Source: Clostridiales bacterium
GTDB taxonomy: Bacteria; Bacillota; Clostridia; Oscillospirales; CAG-272
DNA: 46,905 nucleotides
Direction: 5' to 3'
NCBI GenBank assembly: GCA_016288155.1
Contig: JAEEYP010000114.1
Coordinates: 1-46,905 of the forward strand
Every line of letters starts with the position of its first letter. Position 1 is the stretch's first letter. The translations under genes and the position numbers were made by a program. The notes below the pieces were generated by a model. That model did not search any database and had not been told where the DNA came from. It saw nothing but the letters and a program-made list of their open reading frames with translations. Below are positions 24,047 through 32,702 of the stretch, piece by piece.

Positions 24047-24759
24047 ATCCTTTCCTCCGTTTCCGTTTCCGCCGTCGGCGGATCGTTTTCTTTCTGCTGC
24101 CGTGCGTACAGCTTCCGCACGCGGAAGAACTGTGCCGTCACGCAGATGAGAGAATAGACCGAGAAGATCACGTAGGTGATCTGCTCCGGGTACGTCTTCA
24201 TCGTGGCGATATGCAGAGCGATGCCAATAAGTCCGGACGGGAACATCAGCCACGTGTATTCGATGAACGCGAGCATCGTGAGGATCGAGATCAGGATCCC
24301 GAGAAGGGACGTCAGGCTGTCGAGCACGCCGTAGTCGGAACCGACCGCCCGAAGGATGAAGTACAGCCCGGCGAAAACGGCGGCGAAGGCGGCGGACACG
24401 GCGGCCCGCAGCCGCACCGACATTTTCCGAAAGCGCGTGGACTGCCCGTACTTCCTCCGGCTCCACAGGATGAAGGTGACGAGCTGGATGGGGCAGGAGA
24501 AAAGCAGCGCGTAGCCCGCGGACGCGTACAGCCCGAGATACAGATAGACGAACGCGTACAAAACCGAATTGATGCCGCCGATGAGACTGGCGTACCGGTT
24601 CGCGCGGGACTGGAGCGCGCCGACGACGAGCGAGATGTACAGCGGCAGGACCCTCAGCGGGCTCTGCCGGAAGAGGATCCCCGTAACGGTGATCGCCGCG
24701 GCGGTCACGAGGACGAGGAGGAGGCGGGGGAGGTTTTCTTTGGAGAACACGGATCTCAT
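24043..24759 (-). CDS. PnuC-like membrane transporter
   Basis: A 238-residue membrane protein with about seven hydrophobic helices. The arrangement GGINSVLYAFVYLYLGLYAS, then ALLFSCPIQLVTFILWSRRK and later TWLMFPSGLIGIALHIATMK resembles the PnuC family that carries nicotinamide riboside or other vitamin precursors by facilitated diffusion. The length fits that family. Chosen start is the ATG after AAAGAGAG; a longer frame would cross the promoter at 24836-24864. It overlaps the propeller hydrolase gene by four bases, so the cargo could be related to that enzyme rather than to NAD. Another small membrane family cannot be excluded. Confidence 0.6.
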   Translation of the reverse strand: MRSVFSKENLPRLLLVLVTAAAITVTGILFRQSPLRVLPLYISLVVGALQSRANRYASLIGGINSVLYAFVYLYLGLYASAGYALLFSCPIQLVTFILWSRRKYGQSTRFRKMSVRLRAAVSAAFAAVFAGLYFILRAVGSDYGVLDSLTSLLGILISILTMLAFIEYTWLMFPSGLIGIALHIATMKTYPEQITYVIFSVYSLICVTAQFFRVRKLYARQQKENDPPTAETETEERI

Positions 24760-24835
24760 GGGAAGCTCTCTTTCCGCGCATATCGTATCACAAGGCATCA
24801 CCGGGGTGCTGCCCGACCGTTCTGCATGCCCGTAC

Positions 24836-24864
24836 ATTATAGCACAACGTGCGCCCGAAAGCAA
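24836..24864 (-). promoter_or_regulatory. Promoter of the PnuC-like gene
   Basis: On the minus strand TTGCTT (24864-24859), 17-bp spacer, TATAAT (24841-24836). It is 60 bp from the divergent murJ promoter. Confidence 0.65.
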
Positions 24865-24923
24865 TACCGGCGCCCGCCGGCGGGAGAGAAAGCCGCCTTT
24901 TTTCTTCGTTTTCTTTTTTTCGG

Positions 24924-24952
24924 TTGAGAACGGCCGGCAAATGTGCTATAAT
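24924..24952 (+). promoter_or_regulatory. Promoter of the murJ operon
   Basis: TTGAGA (24924-24929), 17-bp spacer, TATAAT (24947-24952). The transcript should start near 24959, so the ATG at 24958 is excluded and the GTG at 24997 with its AGGAGG becomes the natural start. Confidence 0.75.
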
Positions 24953-24996
24953 GTATAGTGAAGAGATATACGCATACGGAGAGGAGGCGGAACGCC

Positions 24997-26550
24997 GTGA
25001 ACGACGGAAAAGAAAAAAAGAACGGGCTGCTCGGCACCGCCGCCGTCATGGCGGTCATCATCCTGCTCGCCAAGCTCCTCGGGCTGCTGCGGGATATCCT
25101 CGTGGCGCACACCTACGGGACGACGGATGCCGCCATCGCCTACGAGACGGCCTCCCGCCTGCCGATACTCATTTTTGATTTCGTGATCGGCGGCGTCGTT
25201 TCCGCCGCCTTCATCCCCGTCTTCAGCGAGCTGCTCGTCCGGGAGGGCAAGCCCTCCGCGATGCGGTACGCCGCCGCCTATCTGAACCTGATCCTCGCTC
25301 TGACCGGCGTGATGACGGTGCTCGGCATCCTCTTTGCCGGACCGCTCGTCGGCTGGCTCGCGCCGGATCTGGCGCCGGAGGTACACGATCTCGCCGTGCG
25401 TCTTTCCCGGATCCTGTTTCCCATGATCCTCTGTACCGGCATCGCGTATTCCTTCGTCGGGATCCTCCAGTCGCTCGGAGAGTTCCGCATCCCCGCGCTC
25501 ATCAGCCTCGTCTCCAACTGCATCATGGTCGGGTATCTCGCGCTCGTCGGCGACCGCTTCGGCATCACCGGGCTCGCCGCCGCCATGCTGATCGGCTGGG
25601 CGGCGCAGGTCGCGGTGCAGCTTCCGCGGGTGTTCTCCCTCGGCTTCCGTCCGGCGCTCTCCACACCGGGCGTCTCGGCGCCGATCCTGCGCAGCCTGCG
25701 CATGGCGCTGCCGATCCTGATCGGCACGTGGACGCAGCCGATCTGCGCCGTCGTCAACACGCGCTTCGCCTCCGCGATGGAAGAGGGGCGGGCGATCACG
25801 GCGCTCGGCTACGCGAACCGGCTGTACACGATCCTCGTCGGCATCTTCTCCTTTGTGGCGACGAATCTTCTGTTCCCGTATTTCTCCCGCGCGAACGCGG
25901 AGGGCGACCGCCGGGAATCCCGGCGGCTCATGCGCGTCTCCGCCCGCACGCTCGTATTCATCATCGCCCCGATCGCCGTCGGGCTCGTCCTTCTCGCCGA
26001 GCCGATCCTTTCGATCTTGTTCGAGCGCGGCGAGTTCACCGCGGCCGACACGGCGCTGACCGCCGCGGCGCTCCGCTGCTACGCGGTCGGGATGCTCTTC
26101 ATGGCGGTGAACGAGGTGCTGACGAAAGCGTTCTTCGCCGAGGGACGCCCGAAGGTCCCGATGACGACCTCGCTGTGCGCCATGGCGGTGAACGTCGCGC
26201 TCGTTCTGGTGCTCCGGCGCTTCGGCGTCGGAGGGATCGCGCTCGCCTCCGGTCTCGCCGTCGCCGTGCAGTGCCTCGCCAACGCGTCCGTCATGGCGCG
26301 CACGCCGGACGGAGGCTGGGCGGCGGCGGAGCTCGCCGATCTGCTCCGCTCCATCGCCGCCGCGCTCGTCATGGGCGCGGTCATATGGCTCGTGAAGCCG
26401 CATCTGCCGGGCGGCGTGCTCGTCTCCACCGTCTGCGCCGTCCTGCTCGGCGCCGCCGTGTACGCGGCGGCCGCGCTGGCGCTGCGCTCGGAGGAGGCGC
26501 GGGAACTCGTGCGGATCCTGACGAAGAAACGGGGAGGACAAGACGAATGA
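24997..26550 (+). CDS. murJ: Lipid II flippase MurJ
   Basis: A 517-residue polytopic membrane protein of the MOP superfamily with about 14 helices, translocating lipid II across the membrane for peptidoglycan synthesis. Typical segments are AKLLGLLRDILVAHTYGTTD near the start, then FIPVFSELL and FVATNLLFPYFSRA. Start: GTG at 24997 with GAGGAGG nine bases upstream; a longer ATG frame begins at 24958, before or at the predicted transcript start. It heads an operon with a GT4 glycosyltransferase (ATGA overlap), a large secreted protein and a 3-TM protein, so a role in exporting another lipid-linked glycan is also possible. Confidence 0.9.
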   Translation: MNDGKEKKNGLLGTAAVMAVIILLAKLLGLLRDILVAHTYGTTDAAIAYETASRLPILIFDFVIGGVVSAAFIPVFSELLVREGKPSAMRYAAAYLNLILALTGVMTVLGILFAGPLVGWLAPDLAPEVHDLAVRLSRILFPMILCTGIAYSFVGILQSLGEFRIPALISLVSNCIMVGYLALVGDRFGITGLAAAMLIGWAAQVAVQLPRVFSLGFRPALSTPGVSAPILRSLRMALPILIGTWTQPICAVVNTRFASAMEEGRAITALGYANRLYTILVGIFSFVATNLLFPYFSRANAEGDRRESRRLMRVSARTLVFIIAPIAVGLVLLAEPILSILFERGEFTAADTALTAAALRCYAVGMLFMAVNEVLTKAFFAEGRPKVPMTTSLCAMAVNVALVLVLRRFGVGGIALASGLAVAVQCLANASVMARTPDGGWAAAELADLLRSIAAALVMGAVIWLVKPHLPGGVLVSTVCAVLLGAAVYAAAALALRSEEARELVRILTKKRGGQDE

Positions 26551-27665
26551 AGCGCGTGCTGCACTGCATTTCCGACACGAACATCGGCGGCGCCGGGCGG
26601 ATGCTGCTCAATCTGCTGCGCCACCTCGACCGCGCGGCGTGGGAACCGGCGGTCGCCGTGCCGTCCGGCTCCGCGCTCATCCCGCTGATCCGGGAGACCG
26701 GCACCGAGGTGTTCGAGGTGCCCGTCGGGCAGGACCGCTCCCACGCGCGCGGCGGGGTCGCCGCCTACCGGCGCGTCATCCGCGCGTGGAAGCCGGACAT
26801 CGTCCATACGCACTCCTCCCTCGACGCGCGCGCCGCGGCGTATCTCTGCGGCGTGAAGAGCCGCATCTACACGCGCCACAGCGTCTTCGATCCGCCGCGC
26901 CGCCTGACGACCTTTCCGGGGAAACAGATCTGCGGCGCGGTGAACAATCTGCTCGCCACGCGGATCCTCGCCGTCGCCGAAGCGGCGGCGGACAACCTCA
27001 CGGCGACCGGCGTCGACGGAGCGAAGATCACCGTCGTATTGAACGGCGTCGAGCCGCTGACTCCGATGCCGGAGGAGAGAGCGCGGATCCGCGCCTCGCT
27101 CGGCTGGGGGGAGAACGATTTCGTCTGCGGGATCTCCGCGCGCCTCGAGCCGTACAAGGGACATTCGTATCTGCTCGAGGCGGCGCGGACCGTGCTCGCG
27201 GCGCGGTCGGACGTGCGCTTTCTCATCATGGGGGACGGTTCCTGCAAAGAGGAGCTTCTGCGGGACGCGCAGCCGCTCGGGGACGCCGTCCGCTTTACGG
27301 GATTCCTTGCGGACGTCGCGCCGTACTACAGCGCGATGGATCTTTCGCTCAACTGCTCGTGGGGCACGGAGGCGACCTCACTCGCCCTGCTCGAAGGGAT
27401 GAGCCTCGGGCTCCCCGCCGTCGCGACCCGCTTCGGCGGCAATCCGGGCGTGATCGCCGACGGCGGGAACGGTCTTCTCGTCCCGGTGCGCGATCCCGAT
27501 GCGACGGCGCGAGCGATCCTGCGCCTTTGTGAGGACGGCGCGCTGTACGCGCGGCTGCGCGAGGGCGCGCGGCGCATTTTCGAAGAAAAATTCACCGCCG
27601 AGGCGATGACGCGGCAGATCGAGCGCGTCTACGCCGAGGAGATGCGGCGCGTCGGCGCGCCGTAA
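26547..27665 (+). CDS. GT4 family glycosyltransferase
   Basis: A 372-residue GT-B fold enzyme that transfers a sugar from a nucleotide-sugar donor. The N-terminal half has VLHCISDTNIGGAGRMLLNL with the glycine-rich acceptor loop, and PDIVHTHSSLDARAAAYLCG. The C-terminal half has GISARLEPYKGHSYLLEAAR, FLIMGDGSCKEELL and the donor-binding EATSLALLEGMSLGLPAVAT with the EX7E motif. The ATG overlaps the murJ stop by four bases and follows GGGGAGG. The pairing suggests assembly of a lipid-linked cell-surface glycan exported by the neighbouring flippase. Confidence 0.9.
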   Translation: MKRVLHCISDTNIGGAGRMLLNLLRHLDRAAWEPAVAVPSGSALIPLIRETGTEVFEVPVGQDRSHARGGVAAYRRVIRAWKPDIVHTHSSLDARAAAYLCGVKSRIYTRHSVFDPPRRLTTFPGKQICGAVNNLLATRILAVAEAAADNLTATGVDGAKITVVLNGVEPLTPMPEERARIRASLGWGENDFVCGISARLEPYKGHSYLLEAARTVLAARSDVRFLIMGDGSCKEELLRDAQPLGDAVRFTGFLADVAPYYSAMDLSLNCSWGTEATSLALLEGMSLGLPAVATRFGGNPGVIADGGNGLLVPVRDPDATARAILRLCEDGALYARLREGARRIFEEKFTAEAMTRQIERVYAEEMRRVGAP

Positions 27666-27716
27666 ACGGTCTGCCGGATCTCCGGTCGGACAACGCGAAA
27701 AGAAAGGAGGACGGCC

Positions 27717-30700
27717 ATGCGCAGAGGATGGCTTGCGGCACTGCTCTTTCTGGCGCTCGCGCTCGTGTCGGCGCCGCCCGCGGCGGCGGACGGGTCGCTC
27801 GGCGCCGCGGTGACGGAAGGCGTCTCGCTGCCGGAGGGCGGCGAGACCGTCGATTCGTTCGAGAACGGCGTCGATCCCCGGTGGACGGCGGCGGAGAACG
27901 TCCGCGCGCTCGCCCGGGGCGGCACGGCGGACGGTTCCCTTCTGCTCGTGCAGGCGGTATCGGGAAAAAAGAACGCCTCTTTCACCGTCGCGCGCACGTA
28001 CGCCGACGGCGAGGAGCCGGATCTCCTCACCCGCGACACGTTCTCCTTTTCGATCTATATCGTTACGTTCTCTCCCCGCGCTCCGGCGGAGCGGGAGCCG
28101 TACACGGTCGCTCTGACGCTCCGATCCGGCGGCGCGGCCTATACCGCCGAGGCGGAGATCGATCACGGCAAGTGGTATACCCTCTCCTTCCCCATCGGGG
28201 AATGGGACCTGCGCGGCTCCGTCAACGGCTATGAGATCACCGTGACGGACCACGGCGACGGGCTGGACGGCTTCCGGATCGGCGCCGTCGAGGTCTCAGG
28301 CGACGCGGACGTATCGCGCGCGGAGGCGTTCACCTCCCTCTCCCTTGCGGCGGAGGGCGGCTCCGCCGTCTTCGCCGACGGCGCGTACCGGCTGGACGCC
28401 GGCAGCGACGGCGTCCTCTCCGTCTCCGCGAACGCGATCCGCGACTCTTATGCGGCGGTCGGGAAAGACGGCGTGTACGCTTTGCGCGTGGTACTGGAGA
28501 ACGCGCTGTCCGGCGGATTCGTATCGCTGTCCGTGTCGGAATCGGCGGCGGAGGTCGGCGCGTTCCTCATCGCCTCCAGTTGCCCGCTGTACGCGGGCGA
28601 AAACACCTATCTGCTCCCGTTCGACGGCGCGACGGCGCTGCGCGCCTTCCGCCTCACCTTCCGCGGATTGTACGCGGACGGCGGGGACGCGGTCGTTCTG
28701 CGCGCGGTAACGCTGGAGCGTTTCCCCGACCGGACGGAAGCGTACGCCGGGAAGCTGACGGAATGCGCCTTCACGGACGGGATGCAGACGCTCTCGATCG
28801 AGGGGACGATCCCCTCCGACACGGTGGCGCAGTATATCCGCGGCCGCATCGAAGTGTACGAGATCCCGCTGTGGGTGGAGGATCCGTCGGAGATCTATGA
28901 GGCGGAGCCGCTTGCCTCCATCAAGATCTCGACCCGCTTCTCGATGCAGATCGATCTTTCCGCCCGCACGTACGCCGCGCCCGCGAGCCGGTACGCCGTC
29001 GTGATCGCTTCGGACGGGGAGAAGATCCCGCTCGCCGCGCCGCGCTTCCCCGATCAGAAAGCGCAGGCGCGCGCGCGGACGCTTTCCGTCGTCGGGCTGT
29101 ACGGCGCGGACACGGCAGGGATCTTCACCGCCAACGCCTCTTCCGTCATCGTGGACGTGTATATCGACCGTCTGCTCGGCGGCGAGGCGGGCGCCGGACG
29201 GCTCATCGTCCGGGGACGGCGGTACTTCTATCTCGATCAATCCTATCTGAACGCGCTGGACGGGGAGATCCGCTTCTGTCTCTCCGCGGACGCGGAGGTA
29301 TATCTGCGGCTGCTCTGCGCTTCGGATATGAGCGCGGAGGGATATACGTATCCCTCAGAGACGCCGGCGCGGTTCTACGCCGTAAACGTCTATACGGAAG
29401 AGGGCGCGAACATGCTCTGCGCCGTCACGGAATTTCTGAGCAGCCGCTATCCGGGGATCTGCGGACTGATCGCCGGCGCCCGCATGGACCGCTTCGCTTA
29501 CAACGGGGCGGACTTCTCCGACGCCGAGGCGTACGCGGCGCTCTGCGCCGACACGATGCGCCTCATCTATAACGCGGCGGCGGCCGCCGTCCCCGACGTC
29601 TACGTGCTCGCGCCGCTCGGTCACAGCGAAAGCGACAGTCTGTATACCGCTTCCGGCGCGGACGGGACGCTCGATCCCGTCATGCTGGCGGTGCTCCTCT
29701 CACGGCACATGGACCGCAGCGGACGGATCCCGTGGGGACTGCTCTATCTCTCCGACGTCGTGGAATACGCGTTCGGCCACGCGCAGAACATCGTCTCGCA
29801 GATGAAGACGATCGGCTGCTCGACGCCGACGGAATATCTGCTTTTGTGGGAGCCGGATACGGACTACGTCCCGGATCTGCTCCTCGAATACGAACAGCGC
29901 TGCGTCCAGGCGCAGGCGGCGGGCGCGCGCGTGCTCTTCCTCTCCGTGACCGGGATCGGGGACACGCAGGCGCTGTACCGCGGTCTGAAATACGTTCTGA
30001 ACGACGCGGCGTCGAATCGTCGGCTGGAGGAATTCGAGGCACGGGTGCTCGGAGGCGATCCGGGCTTTGCCGGGCGGTACGTATGGAGCGATTTCTCCCG
30101 TGCCTACAGCACGCTCGGCTGGATCGCGGGAAGCGGCTGCACGCGGCTCGGGACGCAGACCGGCGACCGGATCCGCGGCGACCGCACGCTGTGCGCCGTT
30201 TTCTGCGCGGAGGACGGAGACGTCTTCACGCCGGTGACCGGCAATATCCTCTGCGTGACGGGCGTGACGGACGATTTCCGCGCCGCCCCGTGTCTCGTCT
30301 ATTCGCTGCGCCTGACGGCGGAGCTGGAGACGACGCAAAACGCCTCGCTGACCTTTATCTTCGGCAGCGGCGACACGCGCGCGGAGTACACCGTTACGGC
30401 GCCGGTCGGGGAGCCGCTCTCGATCCTGTGCGACCTGACGGACTTCTCCGGCGCGGATACGGTGGACTTTTCCGCCATCGCCGTGGAAAGCGATTCCGCC
30501 ATCTCCCTCGAGCTCTCCGGCATCGCCTGCTGCAGCCGGGAACAGGACGACGAGGCGCTCGCGCTCGCCTACCGCTATCGGCAGAGCGGCGCGGACGACG
30601 GGACCGGCGGGGGACGGCGGCTGACCGGGAAGCAGACGGCGCTCGCCGCCGCGGTGGTCCTGGCGAGCGCGGTCACCGTCGCGCTGCTCAGCAAGCGGAG

Positions 30701-30719
30701 AGAGGAGCGGACGAGATGA
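27717..30719 (+). CDS. Large secreted membrane-anchored protein, DUF5722-like
   Basis: A 1000-residue exported protein. A signal peptide (WLAALLFLALALVSAPPAAA) is followed by beta-rich domains to about residue 530 (VDSFENGVDPRWTAAENVRA, YTAEAEIDHGKWYTLSFPIG). A TIM-barrel-like region at about 540-780 includes ETPARFYAVNVYTEEGANML, YPGICGLIAGARMDRFAYNG and PDVYVLAPLGHSESDSLYT. Another beta domain follows, then a transmembrane helix and basic tail at the C-terminus. The middle resembles the DUF5722 family of putative glycan hydrolases. AGGAGG precedes the ATG. It lies 51 bp after the glycosyltransferase gene, with no terminator between, and overlaps the small membrane gene by four bases. Confidence 0.7.
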   Translation: MRRGWLAALLFLALALVSAPPAAADGSLGAAVTEGVSLPEGGETVDSFENGVDPRWTAAENVRALARGGTADGSLLLVQAVSGKKNASFTVARTYADGEEPDLLTRDTFSFSIYIVTFSPRAPAEREPYTVALTLRSGGAAYTAEAEIDHGKWYTLSFPIGEWDLRGSVNGYEITVTDHGDGLDGFRIGAVEVSGDADVSRAEAFTSLSLAAEGGSAVFADGAYRLDAGSDGVLSVSANAIRDSYAAVGKDGVYALRVVLENALSGGFVSLSVSESAAEVGAFLIASSCPLYAGENTYLLPFDGATALRAFRLTFRGLYADGGDAVVLRAVTLERFPDRTEAYAGKLTECAFTDGMQTLSIEGTIPSDTVAQYIRGRIEVYEIPLWVEDPSEIYEAEPLASIKISTRFSMQIDLSARTYAAPASRYAVVIASDGEKIPLAAPRFPDQKAQARARTLSVVGLYGADTAGIFTANASSVIVDVYIDRLLGGEAGAGRLIVRGRRYFYLDQSYLNALDGEIRFCLSADAEVYLRLLCASDMSAEGYTYPSETPARFYAVNVYTEEGANMLCAVTEFLSSRYPGICGLIAGARMDRFAYNGADFSDAEAYAALCADTMRLIYNAAAAAVPDVYVLAPLGHSESDSLYTASGADGTLDPVMLAVLLSRHMDRSGRIPWGLLYLSDVVEYAFGHAQNIVSQMKTIGCSTPTEYLLLWEPDTDYVPDLLLEYEQRCVQAQAAGARVLFLSVTGIGDTQALYRGLKYVLNDAASNRRLEEFEARVLGGDPGFAGRYVWSDFSRAYSTLGWIAGSGCTRLGTQTGDRIRGDRTLCAVFCAEDGDVFTPVTGNILCVTGVTDDFRAAPCLVYSLRLTAELETTQNASLTFIFGSGDTRAEYTVTAPVGEPLSILCDLTDFSGADTVDFSAIAVESDSAISLELSGIACCSREQDDEALALAYRYRQSGADDGTGGGRRLTGKQTALAAAVVLASAVTVALLSKRREERTR

Positions 30720-30994
30720 ACGAACGACCCTCCCTCTGGTCTCTTGCCGCCGCCGCCGTCGCCGTCGCGGCGGGGTTCGCGTACATGGCTCTCGGAGAAG
30801 CGTCGCTCACATGGGTGCTGCCGGTCATGACCGCCGCCTTCGGCGCGATCGCCGCCGTGACGCTGATCCGGGCGCGCCGTCACGCATCGGGCGGCGGACT
30901 GCTCGAAAACCTCGCCGTCTGGCTTCCCGGGATCCTCGCCGCCGTCGTCGCGCTGTTTGCCGCCGTCGGTACGGCGGCGTGGTTTCTGCGCTGA
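30716..30994 (+). CDS. Small 3-TM membrane protein
   Basis: A 92-residue hydrophobic protein with three predicted membrane helices (SLAAAAVAVAAGFAYMAL, WVLPVMTAAFGAIAAVTLI, LPGILAAVVALFAAVGTAAW) and an RARRH cytoplasmic loop. No family was recognised. The ATG overlaps the stop of the large secreted protein gene by four bases (ATGA), with GAGGAG ahead of it, so translation is coupled and the two products may form a complex. A strong terminator follows. Confidence 0.75.
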   Translation: MNERPSLWSLAAAAVAVAAGFAYMALGEASLTWVLPVMTAAFGAIAAVTLIRARRHASGGGLLENLAVWLPGILAAVVALFAAVGTAAWFLR

Positions 30995-31012
30995 GCAATA
31001 CGAAAAACGAAT

Positions 31013-31049
31013 CGGGCGGATCCGGATCGGATCCGCCCGACGTTTTTTG
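31013..31049. terminator. Bidirectional terminator
   Basis: TCGGGCGGATCC and GGATCCGCCCGA form a 12-bp perfect stem with a five-base loop. The plus strand continues CGTTTTTT and the minus strand TTCGTTTTT, so it serves both the murJ operon and the convergent redox operon. Confidence 0.9.
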
Positions 31050-31060
31050 CCCGCGCCGTC

Positions 31061-31525
31061 TCAGCGCCGATGGCAGAAGCGGCCGCAGGCGAGCGTTTTC
31101 TCCATGCGGACGCAGTCGAAGGTATCGCCGCGGATGACGGCGGGATCCGTCACCTCGTAGCCGAGCTTTCGGTAAAAGCCGACGGCGACGTCGCGGCTCT
31201 CGACGACGGCGCGCGAGCAGCCGAGCTCGCCGAGCCATTCCTCCGCCTCCCTCACGACCCGTCTGCCGAGCCCCTGCCCGCGGTAGTCGGGAAGGACGAC
31301 GACCCGGCCGATCATGGCGGAATGATCGTCGATCTCATAGAAGCGGCAGGTCGCCACGGGGAAATCCGCGTCGGTCAGGACGATATACTTCGTGTTCGGA
31401 CCGTCGTGTTCGTCGAACTCGCGGCGGAGCGTGATGCCGTGCTGCCGCGCCATCCCCTGGATGCGGACGTAGTACGCGCCGGCCTGCTGCCAGGTCTCGG
31501 TCGCTCTGATGCACCGGATGTCCAT
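31061..31525 (-). CDS. GNAT family N-acetyltransferase
   Basis: A 154-residue acetyltransferase. The acetyl-CoA binding motif A is GRVVVLPDYRGQGLGRRVVR (about residues 73-92), followed by AVVESRDVAVGFYRKLGYEV, the motif B region. The N-terminus (MDIRCIRATETWQQAGAYYV) fits the group of GNATs with acyl-CoA-dependent transfer to amines or small metabolites. It is the last gene of the redox operon, four bases after the rubrerythrin stop codon, and has only a weak ribosome binding site, so it probably relies on coupling. Substrate unknown. Confidence 0.85.
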   Translation of the reverse strand: MDIRCIRATETWQQAGAYYVRIQGMARQHGITLRREFDEHDGPNTKYIVLTDADFPVATCRFYEIDDHSAMIGRVVVLPDYRGQGLGRRVVREAEEWLGELGCSRAVVESRDVAVGFYRKLGYEVTDPAVIRGDTFDCVRMEKTLACGRFCHRR

Positions 31526-31529
31526 GAGA

Positions 31530-32177
31530 TCAGTAATTCTCGCTTCTTACCTCGAAATACGCCTGCGGGTGCTTGCAGACGGGGCAGACCTCCGGGGCGG
31601 CGGTCCCGACGACGATATGACCGCAGTTGCGGCATTCCCATACGGTGACGCCGCTCTTTTTGAAGACCTCCGCCGACTCCACGTTCTTCAGAAGCGCGCG
31701 GTAGCGTTCCTCGTGCCGCTTCTCGATCTCCGCGACGCCGCGGAACTGCGCCGCGAGCTCGGTGAAGCCTTCCTCCTCCGCTTCTCTCGCCATCCGGACG
31801 TACATGTCCGTCCACTCGGCGTTCTCGCCCTCCGCCGCGTGCAGGAGGTTCTCGGCGGTGTCGCCGAGCCCGCCCAGCGCCTTGAACCACAGCTTGGCGT
31901 GTTCCTTCTCGTTCTCCGCCGTCTGCAGAAAGAGCGCCGCGATCTGCTCGTAGCCCGCTTTTTTCGCCACGGACGCGAAATACGTGTAGTTGTTGCGCGC
32001 CTGCGACTCACCGGCGAACGCTTCGAGCAGGTTCTTCTCCGTCTTCGTGCCGGAATACGGGTTCTTTTCCTCGACCTTCTTGAATTTCTCCGCCGACTGC
32101 TTGCAGACCGGGCATTTTTCCGGGGGCTCGTTCCCCTCGTGAACGTATCCGCACACCGTGCAAATCCATTTTGCCAT
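31530..32177 (-). CDS. rbr: Rubrerythrin with two rubredoxin domains (internal start)
   Basis: A 215-residue product from the internal ATG at 32177, seven bases after AAAGGAGA. The N-terminal rubredoxin has Cys6/9/22/25 ([13 protein letters not shown]), and the diiron four-helix bundle spans about 45-170 with ligands including Glu57, the ExxH at Glu90/His93 and a second ExxH near 151-154. The C-terminal rubredoxin has Cys182/185/198/201. Rubrerythrin reduces hydrogen peroxide using electrons from NAD(P)H via rubredoxin or ferredoxin. Having rubredoxin at both ends combines the classic and the reverse architectures. Whether this form or the fusion dominates cannot be told from sequence. Confidence 0.7.
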   Translation of the reverse strand: MAKWICTVCGYVHEGNEPPEKCPVCKQSAEKFKKVEEKNPYSGTKTEKNLLEAFAGESQARNNYTYFASVAKKAGYEQIAALFLQTAENEKEHAKLWFKALGGLGDTAENLLHAAEGENAEWTDMYVRMAREAEEEGFTELAAQFRGVAEIEKRHEERYRALLKNVESAEVFKKSGVTVWECRNCGHIVVGTAAPEVCPVCKHPQAYFEVRSENY

Positions 32178-32702
32178 GTTCGTTTCTCCTTTCGGCTTTT
32201 CGATTTTTTCGTTGTTCGGGATCATGGTAAGCAGCTTTCGCGCGGCATCCGCCGGGAATCCCGCACACGGCGGATCCTTGACCCAGTTCTCGAGCAGCTC
32301 GTGCACGTTCCCGCTCTGCGGGAGCATGAATCCCGCTTCGCGCATAAGGTCCTCCGCCATGAGCCGCTCGGATTTTGCGACCGCCGTCATAAGGCGGGAA
32401 AGACCGTCTTTTTCCGTCGTCTCCGCGATCCGCCGGGCGGCACATTCCCCGTCCGCCTTGCTCTGCGCCAGATCTTCCAGCACGGCGCGCACGCGGACCG
32501 CCTTCGGCTGCTGCGGCGGGTAGTCCGCGGGGACCATGCTGATCGCCCCGCTCGGACACGCCGCGGCGCAGTCGCCGCAGCCGATGCATTTTGCCGTATC
32601 GATCACGCTGTTTTCCGTATCGGCCGCGCCGACCGGGCAGACGTAGAGGCAAAGGCAGTCTTTCGTGCAGAGGCGCAGGTTCCTGACCGCAACCTTCTTC
32701 AT
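31530..32702 (-). CDS. Ferredoxin-rubrerythrin fusion protein
   Basis: A continuous 390-codon frame. Residues 1-60 are a 2[4Fe-4S] domain with clusters at Cys12/16/18/22 (unusual CxxxCxC spacing) and Cys39/42/45/49. Residues 61-175 are a helical region. From residue 176 a complete rubrerythrin with rubredoxin domains at both ends follows. The fusion carries ferredoxin, two rubredoxin sites and a diiron centre, giving a possible electron chain to H2O2 within one chain. There is no stop codon between the two parts, and an AAAGGAGA ribosome binding site precedes an internal ATG, so free rubrerythrin is probably made too. The ATG overlaps the upstream gene's stop by four bases. It could also be two genes whose intervening stop was lost. 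Confidence 0.7.
   Translation of the reverse strand: MKKVAVRNLRLCTKDCLCLYVCPVGAADTENSVIDTAKCIGCGDCAAACPSGAISMVPADYPPQQPKAVRVRAVLEDLAQSKADGECAARRIAETTEKDGLSRLMTAVAKSERLMAEDLMREAGFMLPQSGNVHELLENWVKDPPCAGFPADAARKLLTMIPNNEKIEKPKGETNMAKWICTVCGYVHEGNEPPEKCPVCKQSAEKFKKVEEKNPYSGTKTEKNLLEAFAGESQARNNYTYFASVAKKAGYEQIAALFLQTAENEKEHAKLWFKALGGLGDTAENLLHAAEGENAEWTDMYVRMAREAEEEGFTELAAQFRGVAEIEKRHEERYRALLKNVESAEVFKKSGVTVWECRNCGHIVVGTAAPEVCPVCKHPQAYFEVRSENY

Noticed and set aside
24958-24996. ATG at 24958 as start of murJ
   Set aside because: It lies at the predicted transcript start and has no Shine-Dalgarno; GTG at 24997 follows GAGGAGG.
24946-26541. A 531-codon minus-strand frame opposite murJ
   Set aside because: MurJ is unmistakable on the other strand; this frame is an Arg/Asp/Glu-rich shadow.
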